64,000 nucleotides of DNA from assembly GCF_016464705.1 (NCBI RefSeq), contig NZ_JAEHOB010000012.1, positions 111,190 through 175,189 on the forward strand, read 5' to 3'. The position numbers were made by a program, and so were the translations under genes. The DNA is from Qaidamihabitans albus (lineage in GTDB: Bacteria; Actinomycetota; Actinomycetes; Mycobacteriales; Pseudonocardiaceae). How positions within the stretch are numbered: the stretch's first letter is position 1; every line of letters begins with the position of its first letter. Under the pieces are notes generated by a model. The model did no database searches. It was not told the DNA's origin and saw only the letters and a program-made list of their open reading frames with translations. Shown piece by piece: positions 51,486 through 59,811 of the stretch.

Positions 51486-51758
51486 GCTGGCTCAGGCCCC
51501 GTCGGGCGGGCTTGTGTCCTGTCAGCCCCGGGCACGCCCTGTTGGGCTACTCGGCCACCGGCGGTGGGCCTACGACGAGGTCAACGAGACCACCTTCATC
51601 CCGGCCGTGGAGGTCGTGCTGGTCGGGCTGCTCGGTCCGTCCGCGCTCTTCGTGCTCGGGACGTTCTTCCTCATCTCCGGGTTTTGTCCACGCCGATGTC
51701 GGCCGACCGCAAGGGCATCGCGGGGTTACTGCGGCATCGGACCCTCCGTCGCCGGCGG
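51486..51758. other. Region with a membrane-protein remnant
   Basis: The plus strand at about 51555-51700 reads FIPAVEVVLVGLLGPSALFV then LGTFFLISGF, which is clearly hydrophobic and coding-like, but there is no start and no recognised family. It looks like the remainder of a membrane protein gene. Confidence 0.35.
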
Positions 51759-51772
51759 CAGCGAAGGTCCTT
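51759..51772. promoter_or_regulatory. DevR-like half-box before Acg-tgs genes
   Basis: CAGCGAAGGTCCTT has one good half-site (reverse AAGGACCTTCGCTG). It lies 59 bases before the nitroreductase start. Confidence 0.45.
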
Positions 51773-51830
51773 GTCTGTCGAGGCTCTTCGACCCTCCCGC
51801 GGGTTCGGGGACGCCGCCCACAGTTGAGGC

Positions 51831-52820
51831 ATGAACGCGAGACTTCCTGACCACGAGACCATCACGACCGCGCTTGCCCTCGCGGTGCGGGCACCGTCGG
51901 TGCACAACTCCCAGCCGTGGTTATGGCGGATCGGCGACAGCACCGTGCACCTGTACGCCGACCCGGCACGCCGCCTGCCGCACACCGACCCTGACGGTCG
52001 GGACCTGCTGCTCAGCTGTGGCGCAGCATTGCACCACGCCCGTGTGGCCTTCGCCGCGCTCGGCTGGCGGACCGTTGTGCACCGGCTGCCCAACCCTGCG
52101 GAGCCCGAGCACCTGGCCGCGATCGAGCCGCATCGCCACGATCCCGACCCGGGCGCGATCTCGCTCGCGGCCGCGATCCCCCACCGCCGCACCGACCGCC
52201 GCAGGTACAGCTCCTGGCCGGTGCCCGGCGGTCATCTCACGGCCATCGCCGAGGTGGCCGCTGAACAGGGCACCGTCGCGCGGGACGTGCGCGACGCCGA
52301 GCGGGACCAGCTGCTGCGCGCGCTGACCGAGGCCGCCCGCACCCATGCCGACGACCCGGCCTACCGGCTGGAACTGGCCGAGTGGAGCGGCCGCCACGGT
52401 TCAAGCGAGGGCGTCCCGGCCCGCAACGCGCCCGCGGTCGAACACGTGGCAGGTGTTCCCGAGATGCGCGAGTTCGCCGACCCCCGACTGCCCCAGCCGC
52501 CGGGCTCGATCGCCGTCGACGACGGCGCCGAGCTGCTCGTGCTCGGCACAGCCTCCGACGACCGGCTCTCCCGGCTGAGGGCGGGCGAAGCGACGAGCGC
52601 CGCGCTGCTGACCGCCACGACGCTCGGGCTCGCATGCTGCCCGCTCACCGAGCCACTCGAGAACCCACACACCCGCGAGCAGATTCGCGACCTGGTGGCC
52701 GAGGATAACGCGCCGCAGATGGTGCTGAGGGTCGGCTGGGCACCGGTCAACGCCGACCCGCTGCCGTCGACGCCCCGCCGGCCCGTCGACGAGGTCACGG
52801 GACGACTGGCCCCGCGATGA
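51831..52820 (+). CDS. Acg-family putative nitroreductase
   Basis: The 329-residue protein is intact. It has LALAVRAPSVHNSQPWLWRI near the start, LLSCGAALHHARVAFAALGW, AAAIPHRRTDRRRYSS, and the C-terminal GLACCPLTEPLEN and PQMVLRVGWAP. In the crystal structure of M. smegmatis Acg the FMN is sequestered and no reductase activity was found, so flavin storage is proposed for the family. It precedes the WS/DGAT gene with a 4-base overlap. In M. tuberculosis an Acg protein (Rv3131) is also next to tgs1 (Rv3130c), so the pairing is conserved. Confidence 0.9.
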   Translation: MNARLPDHETITTALALAVRAPSVHNSQPWLWRIGDSTVHLYADPARRLPHTDPDGRDLLLSCGAALHHARVAFAALGWRTVVHRLPNPAEPEHLAAIEPHRHDPDPGAISLAAAIPHRRTDRRRYSSWPVPGGHLTAIAEVAAEQGTVARDVRDAERDQLLRALTEAARTHADDPAYRLELAEWSGRHGSSEGVPARNAPAVEHVAGVPEMREFADPRLPQPPGSIAVDDGAELLVLGTASDDRLSRLRAGEATSAALLTATTLGLACCPLTEPLENPHTREQIRDLVAEDNAPQMVLRVGWAPVNADPLPSTPRRPVDEVTGRLAPR

Positions 52821-54151
52821 ACCGGCTCAGCCCGCTGGACTCGCTGTTCCTCGACATCGAGGACGCCGACCCGCACGTGTCACTCGCGATCGCCTCCGTC
52901 CTCGTCGCCGACGGACCCGTTCCATCGTCCGCCGAGGTGTGCGCCGCATTGGCCGACCGGCTGGCACCGGTTTCTCGCGCCCGCCAGCGCGTCCGGCACG
53001 CGTCACTCGGCCTGGCCCGGGTGTGGACCGACGACTCCGGTTTCGCCGTCGCGAACCACGTGCACCGTATCGGGGTACCCGCTCCCGGCGACGACGATGC
53101 TCTCGGCGAGCTCATCGCCTACCTGATGGAGCGGCGGCTCGACCGCGATCGGCCGCTGTGGGAATGCTGGGTCATCGACGGTCTCGCCGGTCGGCAATGG
53201 GCGCTGTTGTTCAAAGTGCACCACTGCATCACGGACGGCGTCGCGGGCACCAGGTTGCTCGGCGCCGTCCAGGACACCGGCGAGCCGCCCAGGTTGCGCA
53301 CGGCCGGCAGGTCCACCGGGCCTGGCCCACTACCTACGCTGGTGCATGCGCTGCGGTCACCGGTCGAGTTCGCGGGGCAGGTTGCGGGCCTGGCGGCGGG
53401 CGCGGGTTCCCTGGTGCGCGCGCTGCTCACCGCCGACGACTCACCCCTCAACGGTCCCGTTGGCGGGAGCAGGCGGTTCGCCCTCGCACACGCGTCCGTT
53501 GCGGACATCCGGGAAATCAGCGCAGCGTTCGGAATCACTGTCAACGACGTCGCCCTGGCCGTGATCGCCGGGGCGTTCCGGGCGCTGCTGCTGCGTCGCG
53601 ACGGCCGGGCGCCCAACCGGCCGCTCCACGCCCTCGTGCCGGTGAGCCTGCACGCCCACGACCAAGACGTCGTCGGCAACCGCATCTCCTGGCTACTGCC
53701 GCCGCTTCCGGTGGATCTCGCCGATCCGGTGGCCCGTCTCTTCGCGGTACACGAGCGAACACGCGCACTCAAGCAGCACCACCAGTCCGACGCCGGAGAC
53801 CTGATAACGGCACTCGCGCGCCTGGTGCCGCAGGAGATACGCGCGCTCAGCGTACGCCTCGCCGGGCAGTTCCCCCAGCGCGCGGTCACCACGGTGACGA
53901 CCAACGTCCCCGGCCCGGCCCGCCCGATCACGTTTCTCGGCAGGCGAGTCACCGATCTCGTCCCGTTCGTGCCGATCGCGATGCGGCTGCGTACCGGCAT
54001 CGCGTTCCTCAGCTACTGCGATCGGCTCACGTTCGGGATCACCACCGACTCCGGCAGCGTACCGGAGGCCACCCCGATCGCCCGGTGCATCGAGGGCGGT
54101 GTCACGGAGTTGCTACAGGCCGCGCGGTCGTTGAGGGCAGCGACAGCCTGA
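52817..54151 (+). CDS. Wax ester synthase/diacylglycerol acyltransferase (WS/DGAT, Tgs1-like)
   Basis: The 444-residue enzyme carries the active-site motif HHCITDG at residues 135-141, preceded by DRPLWECWVIDGL. The C-terminal domain has TVNDVALAVIAGAFRALLLR-type helices, LVPVSLHAHDQDVVGNRISW and TTVTTNVPGPARPITFLGRR. It esterifies fatty acyl-CoA to diacylglycerol or fatty alcohol and makes storage lipid. Tgs1 of M. tuberculosis makes triacylglycerol in hypoxic dormancy. The ATG overlaps the preceding TGA, so it is coupled to the Acg gene. A strong hairpin follows at 54316. It is intact. Confidence 0.92.
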   Translation: MNRLSPLDSLFLDIEDADPHVSLAIASVLVADGPVPSSAEVCAALADRLAPVSRARQRVRHASLGLARVWTDDSGFAVANHVHRIGVPAPGDDDALGELIAYLMERRLDRDRPLWECWVIDGLAGRQWALLFKVHHCITDGVAGTRLLGAVQDTGEPPRLRTAGRSTGPGPLPTLVHALRSPVEFAGQVAGLAAGAGSLVRALLTADDSPLNGPVGGSRRFALAHASVADIREISAAFGITVNDVALAVIAGAFRALLLRRDGRAPNRPLHALVPVSLHAHDQDVVGNRISWLLPPLPVDLADPVARLFAVHERTRALKQHHQSDAGDLITALARLVPQEIRALSVRLAGQFPQRAVTTVTTNVPGPARPITFLGRRVTDLVPFVPIAMRLRTGIAFLSYCDRLTFGITTDSGSVPEATPIARCIEGGVTELLQAARSLRAATA

Positions 54152-54315
54152 CGGTCCCGCTATCCCCAAAGGTATGTCAACTTGAATGCAGGCATGAACC
54201 GGCGGTTGTGGTGGACTCGCAGCTGGCGCAACTGGCCGATGCCGAGTATCCGTTCTCTGCCGACGACGAGGTGCCGTTCCGGCGCCGCGGCCGGAGATCC
54301 ACAGTGAGGAGTACG

Positions 54316-54345
54316 AGCGGCGCCGCGACCTGCTGCGGCGCCGCT
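54316..54345. terminator. Bidirectional stem-loop between tgs-like and adh genes
   Basis: AGCGGCGCCGC and GCGGCGCCGCT form an 11-bp stem. It lies between converging genes. The same bases encode EYERRRDLLRRR, the end of a SHOCT domain, so the hairpin sits in a SHOCT-gene remnant. Confidence 0.6.
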
Positions 54346-54367
54346 GCGCTCCCCGCGGTTCCGTCGC

Positions 54368-55414
54368 TCAGGGCGTGATGACGGCGCGGCCGGTCAGCTC
54401 GCCTGCTGCGAGCCTGCGGTAGGCCTCGGGTGCCTCCGCCAACGGGAAGATCGTCGTCACGGCGCGCAAGAGCCCGCGTGCGGCGAGGTCGAGGACCTCG
54501 ATCAACTCGGGTCGGCTGCCCCAGTAGGTCGTCTGCACCGACAGTTCGTAGGGCAGCGCGAAGAACGAGACCGGCAACGTGCCACCACCGAGACCGATGA
54601 TGGTGAGGTCACCGAGGATCCTTGCGGACGCGGCGCCCAGCGCCAGCGTCGAATCGGTGCCGACGCAGTCGAGCACGACCTCGGCGCCACGTCCGCCGGT
54701 GTAGTCACGGATCTGGGCCGCGGCCTCTTCGCCCGGCGCGAGTACCAGGTCAGCGCCCTCCTGAGTGGCGAGCGCAAGTGCCTCGGCGCGGGTGTCCACA
54801 GCGATCACCCTCGCCGCGGTGGTGGCCTTGAGAATCTGCACCGCCAGGTGGCCCAGCCCGCCCACGCCGATCACCACGGCGGTCGAGCCCGGCGGCAGCT
54901 TGGGCCACGCCCGGCGAACCGCGTGATACGGAGTCAGGGCCGCGTCGGTCAGTGGCGCCGCGTTGACCGGATCCATGCCCTCGGGGAGAGGTACGGCATG
55001 GCGGGCGTGCGGCACGAGCATCAGCTCGGCCATCCCGCCGTCCAGTCCAAGGCCACCGCCGCCACCGGGCACTGGGGCTGCGGCGAGGTTCTCGCAATAG
55101 GTGTCCACACCCTGCAGGCAGCGCTGGCAGGTGCCGCACCCCCACGGCCCGTACACCGCGACGGGCTGGCCGGGCCGCAACCCAGTGACTCCCTCGCCGA
55201 GCGCGTGCACCCAGCCCGCGTTCTCGTGGCCGAGCGTGAACGGCGGCGCCCAGGGCAACTGCCCGGACTCGAAGTCGTGCATGAGGTGCAGGTCCGAGTG
55301 GCACGCACCGGCCCCGCCGATGCGCACGACCACCTGACCTGGCTCCGGACGCGGCTCCGCCACGTCGACGAGCACCGGGTCGGACTTCCAGTCCAGCAGA
55401 CGCAGTGCCTTCAT
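54368..55414 (-). CDS. Zinc-dependent alcohol dehydrogenase (MDR family)
   Basis: The 348-residue enzyme has the catalytic zinc ligands in GACHSDLH (Cys38) and GHENAG. The structural zinc cluster is CGTCQRCLQGVDTYC, and the NAD-binding motif GVGGLGHLAVQ is at residues 183-193. It oxidises alcohols or reduces aldehydes with NAD(P). Its ATG overlaps the stop of the upstream tandem USP gene (TGATG), so the two are cotranslated. A fermentative role under hypoxia is plausible but not shown. Its length is normal for the family. Confidence 0.9.
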   Translation of the reverse strand: MKALRLLDWKSDPVLVDVAEPRPEPGQVVVRIGGAGACHSDLHLMHDFESGQLPWAPPFTLGHENAGWVHALGEGVTGLRPGQPVAVYGPWGCGTCQRCLQGVDTYCENLAAAPVPGGGGGLGLDGGMAELMLVPHARHAVPLPEGMDPVNAAPLTDAALTPYHAVRRAWPKLPPGSTAVVIGVGGLGHLAVQILKATTAARVIAVDTRAEALALATQEGADLVLAPGEEAAAQIRDYTGGRGAEVVLDCVGTDSTLALGAASARILGDLTIIGLGGGTLPVSFFALPYELSVQTTYWGSRPELIEVLDLAARGLLRAVTTIFPLAEAPEAYRRLAAGELTGRAVITP

Positions 55415-56325
55415 CACCGATGGCCTTCCTTCTGATGGCGGACGACGATCACCGGGCACTGCGCGTGCTGAATCAGCGCCTGGCTGGTCGAGCCGAGCAA
55501 CAGCCCCCGGAAGCCGCCCCTGCCCCGGCTGCCGACAACCAGCAGCGACGCCGAGCGCGAACGCTCCAGCAACTGGTGACGCGGACGGTCCAGGACGACC
55601 ACACGCTCCACGGCCACGTCCGGATAGGTCTGCTGCCACCCGGCCAGCCGCTCGGCGAGAATCCGCTCCTGATCCTGCTCGTGGGGGCCGCCCTCGAAGT
55701 ACACTCTGGCCTCGTTGAACGCGCTGTAGTACTCCACGTCCAGCCACGCGTTCACCGCGACCAAGGGCGCGTTGCGCAGCGACGCCTCCTGGAACGCGAC
55801 GGCTATCGCCTCCTCGCTGACCGGGCTGCCGTCGACGCCGACCACCACGGGGCCATCCGCCCGCACGGGCGTGCCGTCCTCGCGGCGGCGGATGACGACG
55901 ACGGGGCACTCGGCGTGGCTGGTCACGCCCACGGCCGTGGATCCCGCCAGCATGTCCGCGAAACCACCACGGCCCGAGGCACCCAGCACCACCATGCCGG
56001 CCGATCGGGACTCCCCGACCAGCGCCGGGACCGCGTCGCTGTTCAGCAACGCGGTCTCGACGGCGCCGGCCCCCTCGTCCTTGGCCGCATGCTGTGCGGC
56101 GGCCAGGATGCTCTTCCCTTCGGCCTCTAACGTGTCGTAGACCTCCGCACTGGGCGGCAGCGCTCCACCGTAGAACGCCTGGAATGCCGTGAACGCGTGC
56201 ACGATCCGCAGCGGCCGGTGCCGGCGCGCAGCGACCTCGGCTGCCCAGAGCACGGCGTCCGTCGCCGACTCCGACCCGTCGGTCCCGACAACGATCGGGC
56301 CGCCGGAAAAGTCCCCAGTGCTCAT
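55414..56325 (-). CDS. Tandem-domain universal stress protein (Rv2623-like)
   Basis: The 303-residue protein has two Usp domains. Domain 1 has GPIVVGTDGSESATDAVLWA and the ATP loop VVLGASGRGGFADMLAGSTA. Domain 2 has GPVVVGVDGSPVSEEAIAVA and VVGSRGRGGFRGLLLGSTSQ. Both loops keep the G-x2-G-x9-G-S pattern, so ATP binding is expected, as in M. tuberculosis Rv2623, which slows growth in an ATP-dependent way. GGAGGAAACG lies before the ATG at 56325. A DevR-type box lies about 83 bases upstream. It heads the unit with the alcohol dehydrogenase. Confidence 0.92.
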   Translation of the reverse strand: MSTGDFSGGPIVVGTDGSESATDAVLWAAEVAARRHRPLRIVHAFTAFQAFYGGALPPSAEVYDTLEAEGKSILAAAQHAAKDEGAGAVETALLNSDAVPALVGESRSAGMVVLGASGRGGFADMLAGSTAVGVTSHAECPVVVIRRREDGTPVRADGPVVVGVDGSPVSEEAIAVAFQEASLRNAPLVAVNAWLDVEYYSAFNEARVYFEGGPHEQDQERILAERLAGWQQTYPDVAVERVVVLDRPRHQLLERSRSASLLVVGSRGRGGFRGLLLGSTSQALIQHAQCPVIVVRHQKEGHR

Positions 56326-56407
56326 CGTTTCCTCCTTCACAGTGCGGTTGTGTCGAAGGTAGGAGCCGGACACCCACCGCCGATGCGGTCGTTGGTCCCC
56401 GCCCGCG

Positions 56408-56421
56408 GGGACTTTCGCCGC
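56408..56421. promoter_or_regulatory. DevR-type box before tandem USP
   Basis: GGGACTTTCGCCGC is a strong match, preceded by TTGGTCCCC at 56393. It lies 83 bases before the USP start (minus) and 60 bases before the remnant at 56481 (plus). Confidence 0.65.
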
Positions 56422-56480
56422 CGCCGAGGGCATGGCGGACGAGGCGAGACTTCTGGCCGTACCGCCGAGCAGGCATTGCG

Positions 56481-56717
56481 GTGGCCATGGCGGCAGCCAC
56501 CTTACGTGGCGACGAGGTCGAGGCCGGGGTCGTGCGACAGCGCGACAAACTCCTGCCGGGCACTTCGTTCACATTCCAGCCACCCGGACGCAAGCCCGTC
56601 ACCGACGAGGAACCCACCCGCGCATACCTGGGCGCCGCGTCGCAGCGCTGGCTGCCCGTCGTTGACGAGGGACGCGTGTTGGGCATCGCCAGCTGGCGCG
56701 ACGTCCTGCGCCGAGCG
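56481..56717 (+). pseudogene. CBS-like remnant cut by a palindromic repeat
   Basis: The frame from 56481 ends in RWLPVVDEGRVLGIASWRDV, the last part of a CBS domain. The upstream 60 residues (GTSFTFQPPGRKPVTDEEPT) are not recognised. The coding match stops exactly where the palindromic repeat at 56718 begins. It is probably the remainder of a CBS-type regulator. Confidence 0.5.
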
Positions 56718-56762
56718 GTCGTGAGTGTTCAGCGGGTTAAAACCCGGCGCAACACTCACGAC
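56718..56762. repeat. Palindromic repeat, copy B
   Basis: GTCGTGAGTGTT and AACACTCACGAC form the outer 12-bp stem, and GCGGGTT/AACCCGG the inner one. It is in reverse orientation relative to copy C (60313). It stands between the CBS remnant and the end of the MgtE-like gene. Confidence 0.8.
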
Positions 56763-56776
56763 TCGTGACCCGCTAC

Positions 56777-57763
56777 TCACCCGACGATGGCGCTCGCGGT
56801 GGCCAGGTAGATCAGAATGGACAGCAGGTCCTGCAGCACCGTGGCCAGCGGCCCTGAGCCGTACACGGGGTCGATACCGAATCGGGAGAACAGCCAGGGC
56901 AGCAGCATGGCGACCAGTGTGGCGATGGAACACGCGGCGAACAGTGCCAGCCCCACCGCGACCGCGACCTCGGCATTGCCCCACAGCCACAGCGTGAGCG
57001 GCAACGCGATGCTCGCCAACAGCAGCCCGATCAGCACGCCAGTGACCAGCTCGCGAAACACCACCCGGCCGACCGGTACGCCGACAGAAAGGCCACGCAC
57101 GACCAGAGTCTCGGTCTGCGTGCCGACCGCGTCGGCCAGGTAGACCACGGCCGGGACGAAGAACGCGAGCAGCACCTGACGTTCCAGCGCCAGCTCGAAG
57201 GCGCCCACGACGCCGGCCGAGAGCATCGCGCCGAGCAGCCCGGCGAAAAGCCAGGGCAGCCGGTGCCACAGTCTCCGGTGGATGCTTTCGGTGCTGGCCT
57301 GCCGCGCAGCCGAGGCCGTGCCGAGGAAGCCACCGAGCCGGGCGAGATCCTGGTCGTGCTCTGCCAGCAGCACCGCCAGCAGCCGCTGCGGGGGAATGAG
57401 TCCGAGGAAGCGCCCCGCGGTGTCCACCACGGCCAGGCCCGGCTCGTCATGCCGCAGGGCAGCCCAGGCGGCCCGCTCCTGCTGTGTGTCAGGGGCGACC
57501 ACGGGGGGCGCGGCGTCCATCACCTGGGCCACGGTGGCTCCGGCGGGCGCCGCCAGCAGCCGCTCCATTGTGGCCAGCCCGGCGAGGCGCTCGTTACGGC
57601 AGACGGCGACTACGGCCGCGCTGTCGAACCGCCTGCCGCGCAGGGCGTCCAGCACCGCGTCGACCTTGTCCTCCGGGGCCACGATCGGGACCCGGACGGT
57701 GGCGTGCGCTGCGGCGGTACCCAGGATCCGCGTGTTCTCGCCCGAAATCAGCGTGGTGCTCAT
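56777..57763 (-). CDS. MgtE-like divalent cation transporter with CBS pair
   Basis: The 328-residue protein begins with a CBS pair (residues about 20-140; RRFDSAAVVAVCRNERLAGL, then RHDEPGLAVVDTAGRFLGLI). Five membrane helices of MgtE type follow, with VVYLADAVGTQTETLVVRGL, the ion-pathway segment. The N-terminal helical domain of classic MgtE is missing, as in many short family members. It would let Mg2+ (or Co2+) in, gated by the CBS pair. It precedes the CBS-BON gene's downstream side by 48 bases on the same strand. No lesion is seen. Confidence 0.88.
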   Translation of the reverse strand: MSTTLISGENTRILGTAAAHATVRVPIVAPEDKVDAVLDALRGRRFDSAAVVAVCRNERLAGLATMERLLAAPAGATVAQVMDAAPPVVAPDTQQERAAWAALRHDEPGLAVVDTAGRFLGLIPPQRLLAVLLAEHDQDLARLGGFLGTASAARQASTESIHRRLWHRLPWLFAGLLGAMLSAGVVGAFELALERQVLLAFFVPAVVYLADAVGTQTETLVVRGLSVGVPVGRVVFRELVTGVLIGLLLASIALPLTLWLWGNAEVAVAVGLALFAACSIATLVAMLLPWLFSRFGIDPVYGSGPLATVLQDLLSILIYLATASAIVG

Positions 57764-57811
57764 GCGCGGTCAGCGTGCCTCTCACGGGGTGACCGTGTGG
57801 GTCCACGCATC

Positions 57812-58396
57812 TCACACCCCCACGTGCCCAGCGGCCAGCTCGGTCCGGACCACACCAGGCACACTCCTGGCCAGTGCGGTGAGCAGCTTCCGCTCGGCGG
57901 CGTCGGCGAGTTCGCCACGGATGGTGGCGATGCCGCCCACGACCTCAATGGACCACCGGTGACGACGGCCGTCGTAATCGGCCAGCAGTGCGCGCAGCTG
58001 CGCGGCGATCGCGTCGTCCCGGCGTACCAGCAGCCGCAGCAGGTCGCGCCAGCTGACGACGCCGATCAGAAACCCATCATGCACTACGGGGATACAACGC
58101 AGGGAGTCGGCGAGCATCCGGCGACCGATCTCGACGATGTCGGTGTCGACGGTGACCACCTCGACAGGCGTTGTCATCGACGATGCGACGCGCTGGTCGG
58201 ACACGCGTCCACCGGCGGCCACCTGGCCGCGCAGTGCGTCCGCCTCCGTGAAAATGCCGACGACCCGGTCGTCGGCGTCGACCACGGGAAGGGCAGCGAA
58301 CCCGCGTTGCAGCAGCAGCAGCGCGATCGCGTCCAGAATCGTGGTGTCGGCGGACACGGTCACCACCGGGCGGGTCATGATGTCGAGCGCGTCCAT
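57812..58396 (-). CDS. CBS-pair plus BON domain protein (copy 2)
   Basis: The 194-residue protein starts MDALDIMTRPVVTVSADTTI. It has the same order as copy 1 (27158): a CBS pair, the linker LLRLLVRRDDAIAAQLRALL, and a BON domain with WSIEVVGGIATIRGELADAA. Ligand and partner are unknown. It follows the DUF1918 gene by 15 bases and precedes the MgtE-like transporter. The duplication with its partner and promoter suggests that the pair works together. Confidence 0.9.
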   Translation of the reverse strand: MDALDIMTRPVVTVSADTTILDAIALLLLQRGFAALPVVDADDRVVGIFTEADALRGQVAAGGRVSDQRVASSMTTPVEVVTVDTDIVEIGRRMLADSLRCIPVVHDGFLIGVVSWRDLLRLLVRRDDAIAAQLRALLADYDGRRHRWSIEVVGGIATIRGELADAAERKLLTALARSVPGVVRTELAAGHVGV

Positions 58397-58411
58397 TACG
58401 TGTCCCCCATT

Positions 58412-58690
58412 TCAGTGGCTGCTGTGCACGATGCGGTGGCCGAGGATCTCTTCCTGGGCCCGGTCGATCCCGCGGCGTTGTTGCTCGTCGGCGGCGGCCT
58501 TCTCGCCGGCAGTCAGCACGATCGCATCCGGCCCCGGGAAGACAAGTGACTCTTGGTCGTCGCGCAGCCAACGGACGAGAAACGGCGGCGATCCGTCGCC
58601 TCCACGGACCTTGAGGATGATGCCCGCTTCGTCCGGGCCACCCACCACGGTGCCCCTCACCACCAGCCAGTCTCCTGATTCTGCGTACAT
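58412..58690 (-). CDS. DUF1918 protein (copy 2)
   Basis: The 92-residue product starts MYAESGDWLVVRGTVVGGPD and has FLVRWLRDDQESLVFPGPDA, nearly the same as copy 1. The helix AAADEQQRRGIDRAQEEIL follows. It is a small beta-barrel domain of unknown function. A perfect DevR-type box lies 97 bases upstream. It heads the duplicated two-gene unit. Confidence 0.88.
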   Translation of the reverse strand: MYAESGDWLVVRGTVVGGPDEAGIILKVRGGDGSPPFLVRWLRDDQESLVFPGPDAIVLTAGEKAAADEQQRRGIDRAQEEILGHRIVHSSH

Positions 58691-58786
58691 GTCGGACCTC
58701 CACTCGGAGCAACCGGCGATACCTCTTGCTAGCAGGCTACGACCCGATCGGAGACGCGAGGCTGCCTACGTTGGTCCCCAGCCACC

Positions 58787-58800
58787 GGGACCAATGTCCC
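58787..58800. promoter_or_regulatory. DevR-type box before DUF1918 copy 2
   Basis: GGGACCAATGTCCC is a near-perfect palindrome, preceded by CTGCCTACGTTGGTCC, which also precedes copy 1 (28100-28114) with one change. Confidence 0.7.
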
Positions 58801-59029
58801 TGCCACCCGTCCCTGACCGAACGGCTGTGCCTGTGCGCGGCGGCGGGTGGCCGTGCCGGGCTTCGTACCACTGGACGCAAGCTGCGACCGCGCTCGACAG
58901 GGTCATGAAGATACGGCGGCGACGATCCGCTCGTCAGTCCAGCCGCCACGAGCTTGCCCCGGGCAGGTCCTGCCTCACCCTGGCCATGAACTGCACGACA
59001 CCGGGGACCAGCGTGCGTCTGTCACCTCG
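58801..59029. other. No gene recognised
   Basis: No conserved coding sequence or strong structure is visible on either strand between the DevR-type box at 58787 and the small gene ending at 59030. Confidence 0.4.
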
Positions 59030-59221
59030 CTACGAGCCGGGGCGCCTGCGGGCCGCTCGTTCGTGTCCGCGCATCCTCGCGACCCGGCCCCTGACGAGCA
59101 GGTAGACGATCACCACCGCCGCGAACATCACCGTCACCCCGTTCTTCTCGACCGGGTCGGTGTACACGCGGCGCGCGGAGACAGCCTCCCGCGCCTTGCT
59201 CAGCAACTCGTCCACCCGCAT
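59030..59221 (-). CDS. GerW/YtfJ-like start fused to a membrane helix (63 aa)
   Basis: The product begins MRVDELLSKAREAVSARRVY, the usual opening of GerW/YtfJ-type proteins (followed there by a Gly-rich core). After NGVTV it instead has the hydrophobic FAAVVIVYLLVRGRVARM and a basic tail. It is far shorter than the family (about 130). It may be a new small membrane protein formed by deletion. Its ATG overlaps the stop of the upstream membrane gene, and GAGGAGG precedes it, so translation is likely. Confidence 0.6.
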   Translation of the reverse strand: MRVDELLSKAREAVSARRVYTDPVEKNGVTVMFAAVVIVYLLVRGRVARMRGHERAARRRPGS

Positions 59222-59670
59222 CACGACCTCCTCGAGCTCGTTATGTCCCCGACACGTGGAAACGCCCGCAGCCCGGCGAGCATGACCACCAGACCGGCGA
59301 ACGCGGAGACCGGCTGCAGCCACGAGTACGAGCGGACGACCCCGATCTGCACGGCGATCCACCCCACGAGCGCCGCGCCCGCCACGATCGCGGACAGCGG
59401 CGCGTGCCGGTGACCGGTCGCGCACAAGTAGGCCGCCACGGTCATCGGCACAGCGACGACAAGCGCCAGCGCCACCCCGGCGAACACGGCACTGCCGAAG
59501 GGTAACCGTGCCATGATCTCGGCTCCGAGATCGATGTCACCAAAGGCAAGGCCCACGAATCCAGCGTAGGAGGAGGCGGCAACCAAGCCCGCGAATGTCG
59601 CGAGCCACGGCCGCCGACGCCCGCCTTGGTCGGTCGGCCGCCAGGTGGCTTTGCTTCGGATTCTGCCCAT
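59221..59670 (-). CDS. Four-helix membrane protein of unknown function
   Basis: The 149-residue product has hydrophobic segments at about 20-40 (ATFAGLVAASSYAGFVGLAF), 58-80 (VFAGVALALVVAVPMTVAAY), 90-110 (AIVAGAALVGWIAVQIGVV) and 115-135. No motif or known family is recognised. The ATG at 59670 is used. A near-perfect palindromic DevR-type box lies 36 bases upstream. It is coupled to the GerW-like gene by an ATGA overlap. Confidence 0.65.
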   Translation of the reverse strand: MGRIRSKATWRPTDQGGRRRPWLATFAGLVAASSYAGFVGLAFGDIDLGAEIMARLPFGSAVFAGVALALVVAVPMTVAAYLCATGHRHAPLSAIVAGAALVGWIAVQIGVVRSYSWLQPVSAFAGLVVMLAGLRAFPRVGDITSSRRS

Positions 59671-59705
59671 CAGCACACACTCCCCGCCGGCCCCCGCCGT
59701 GGAAA

Positions 59706-59719
59706 GGGACGCAAGTCCC
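59706..59719. promoter_or_regulatory. DevR-type box before membrane gene pair
   Basis: GGGACGCAAGTCCC lies 36 bases before the membrane gene (minus) and 93 bases before the GyrI-like remnant (plus). Confidence 0.65.
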
Positions 59720-59811
59720 CGATACGCGTGGCTTCCGGCCCCGTCATGAAACGCGTACCGCTTCGAACTGGATCTGAAGCTACGAAGCCTTTCGGGATGG
59801 AGTGCACACCA

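Noticed and set aside
54368..56686. A single 772-residue minus-strand protein combining unknown N-terminus and alcohol dehydrogenase
   Set aside because: The upstream part is the wrong frame of the tandem USP gene. The dehydrogenase has its own ATG at 55414 overlapping the USP stop.
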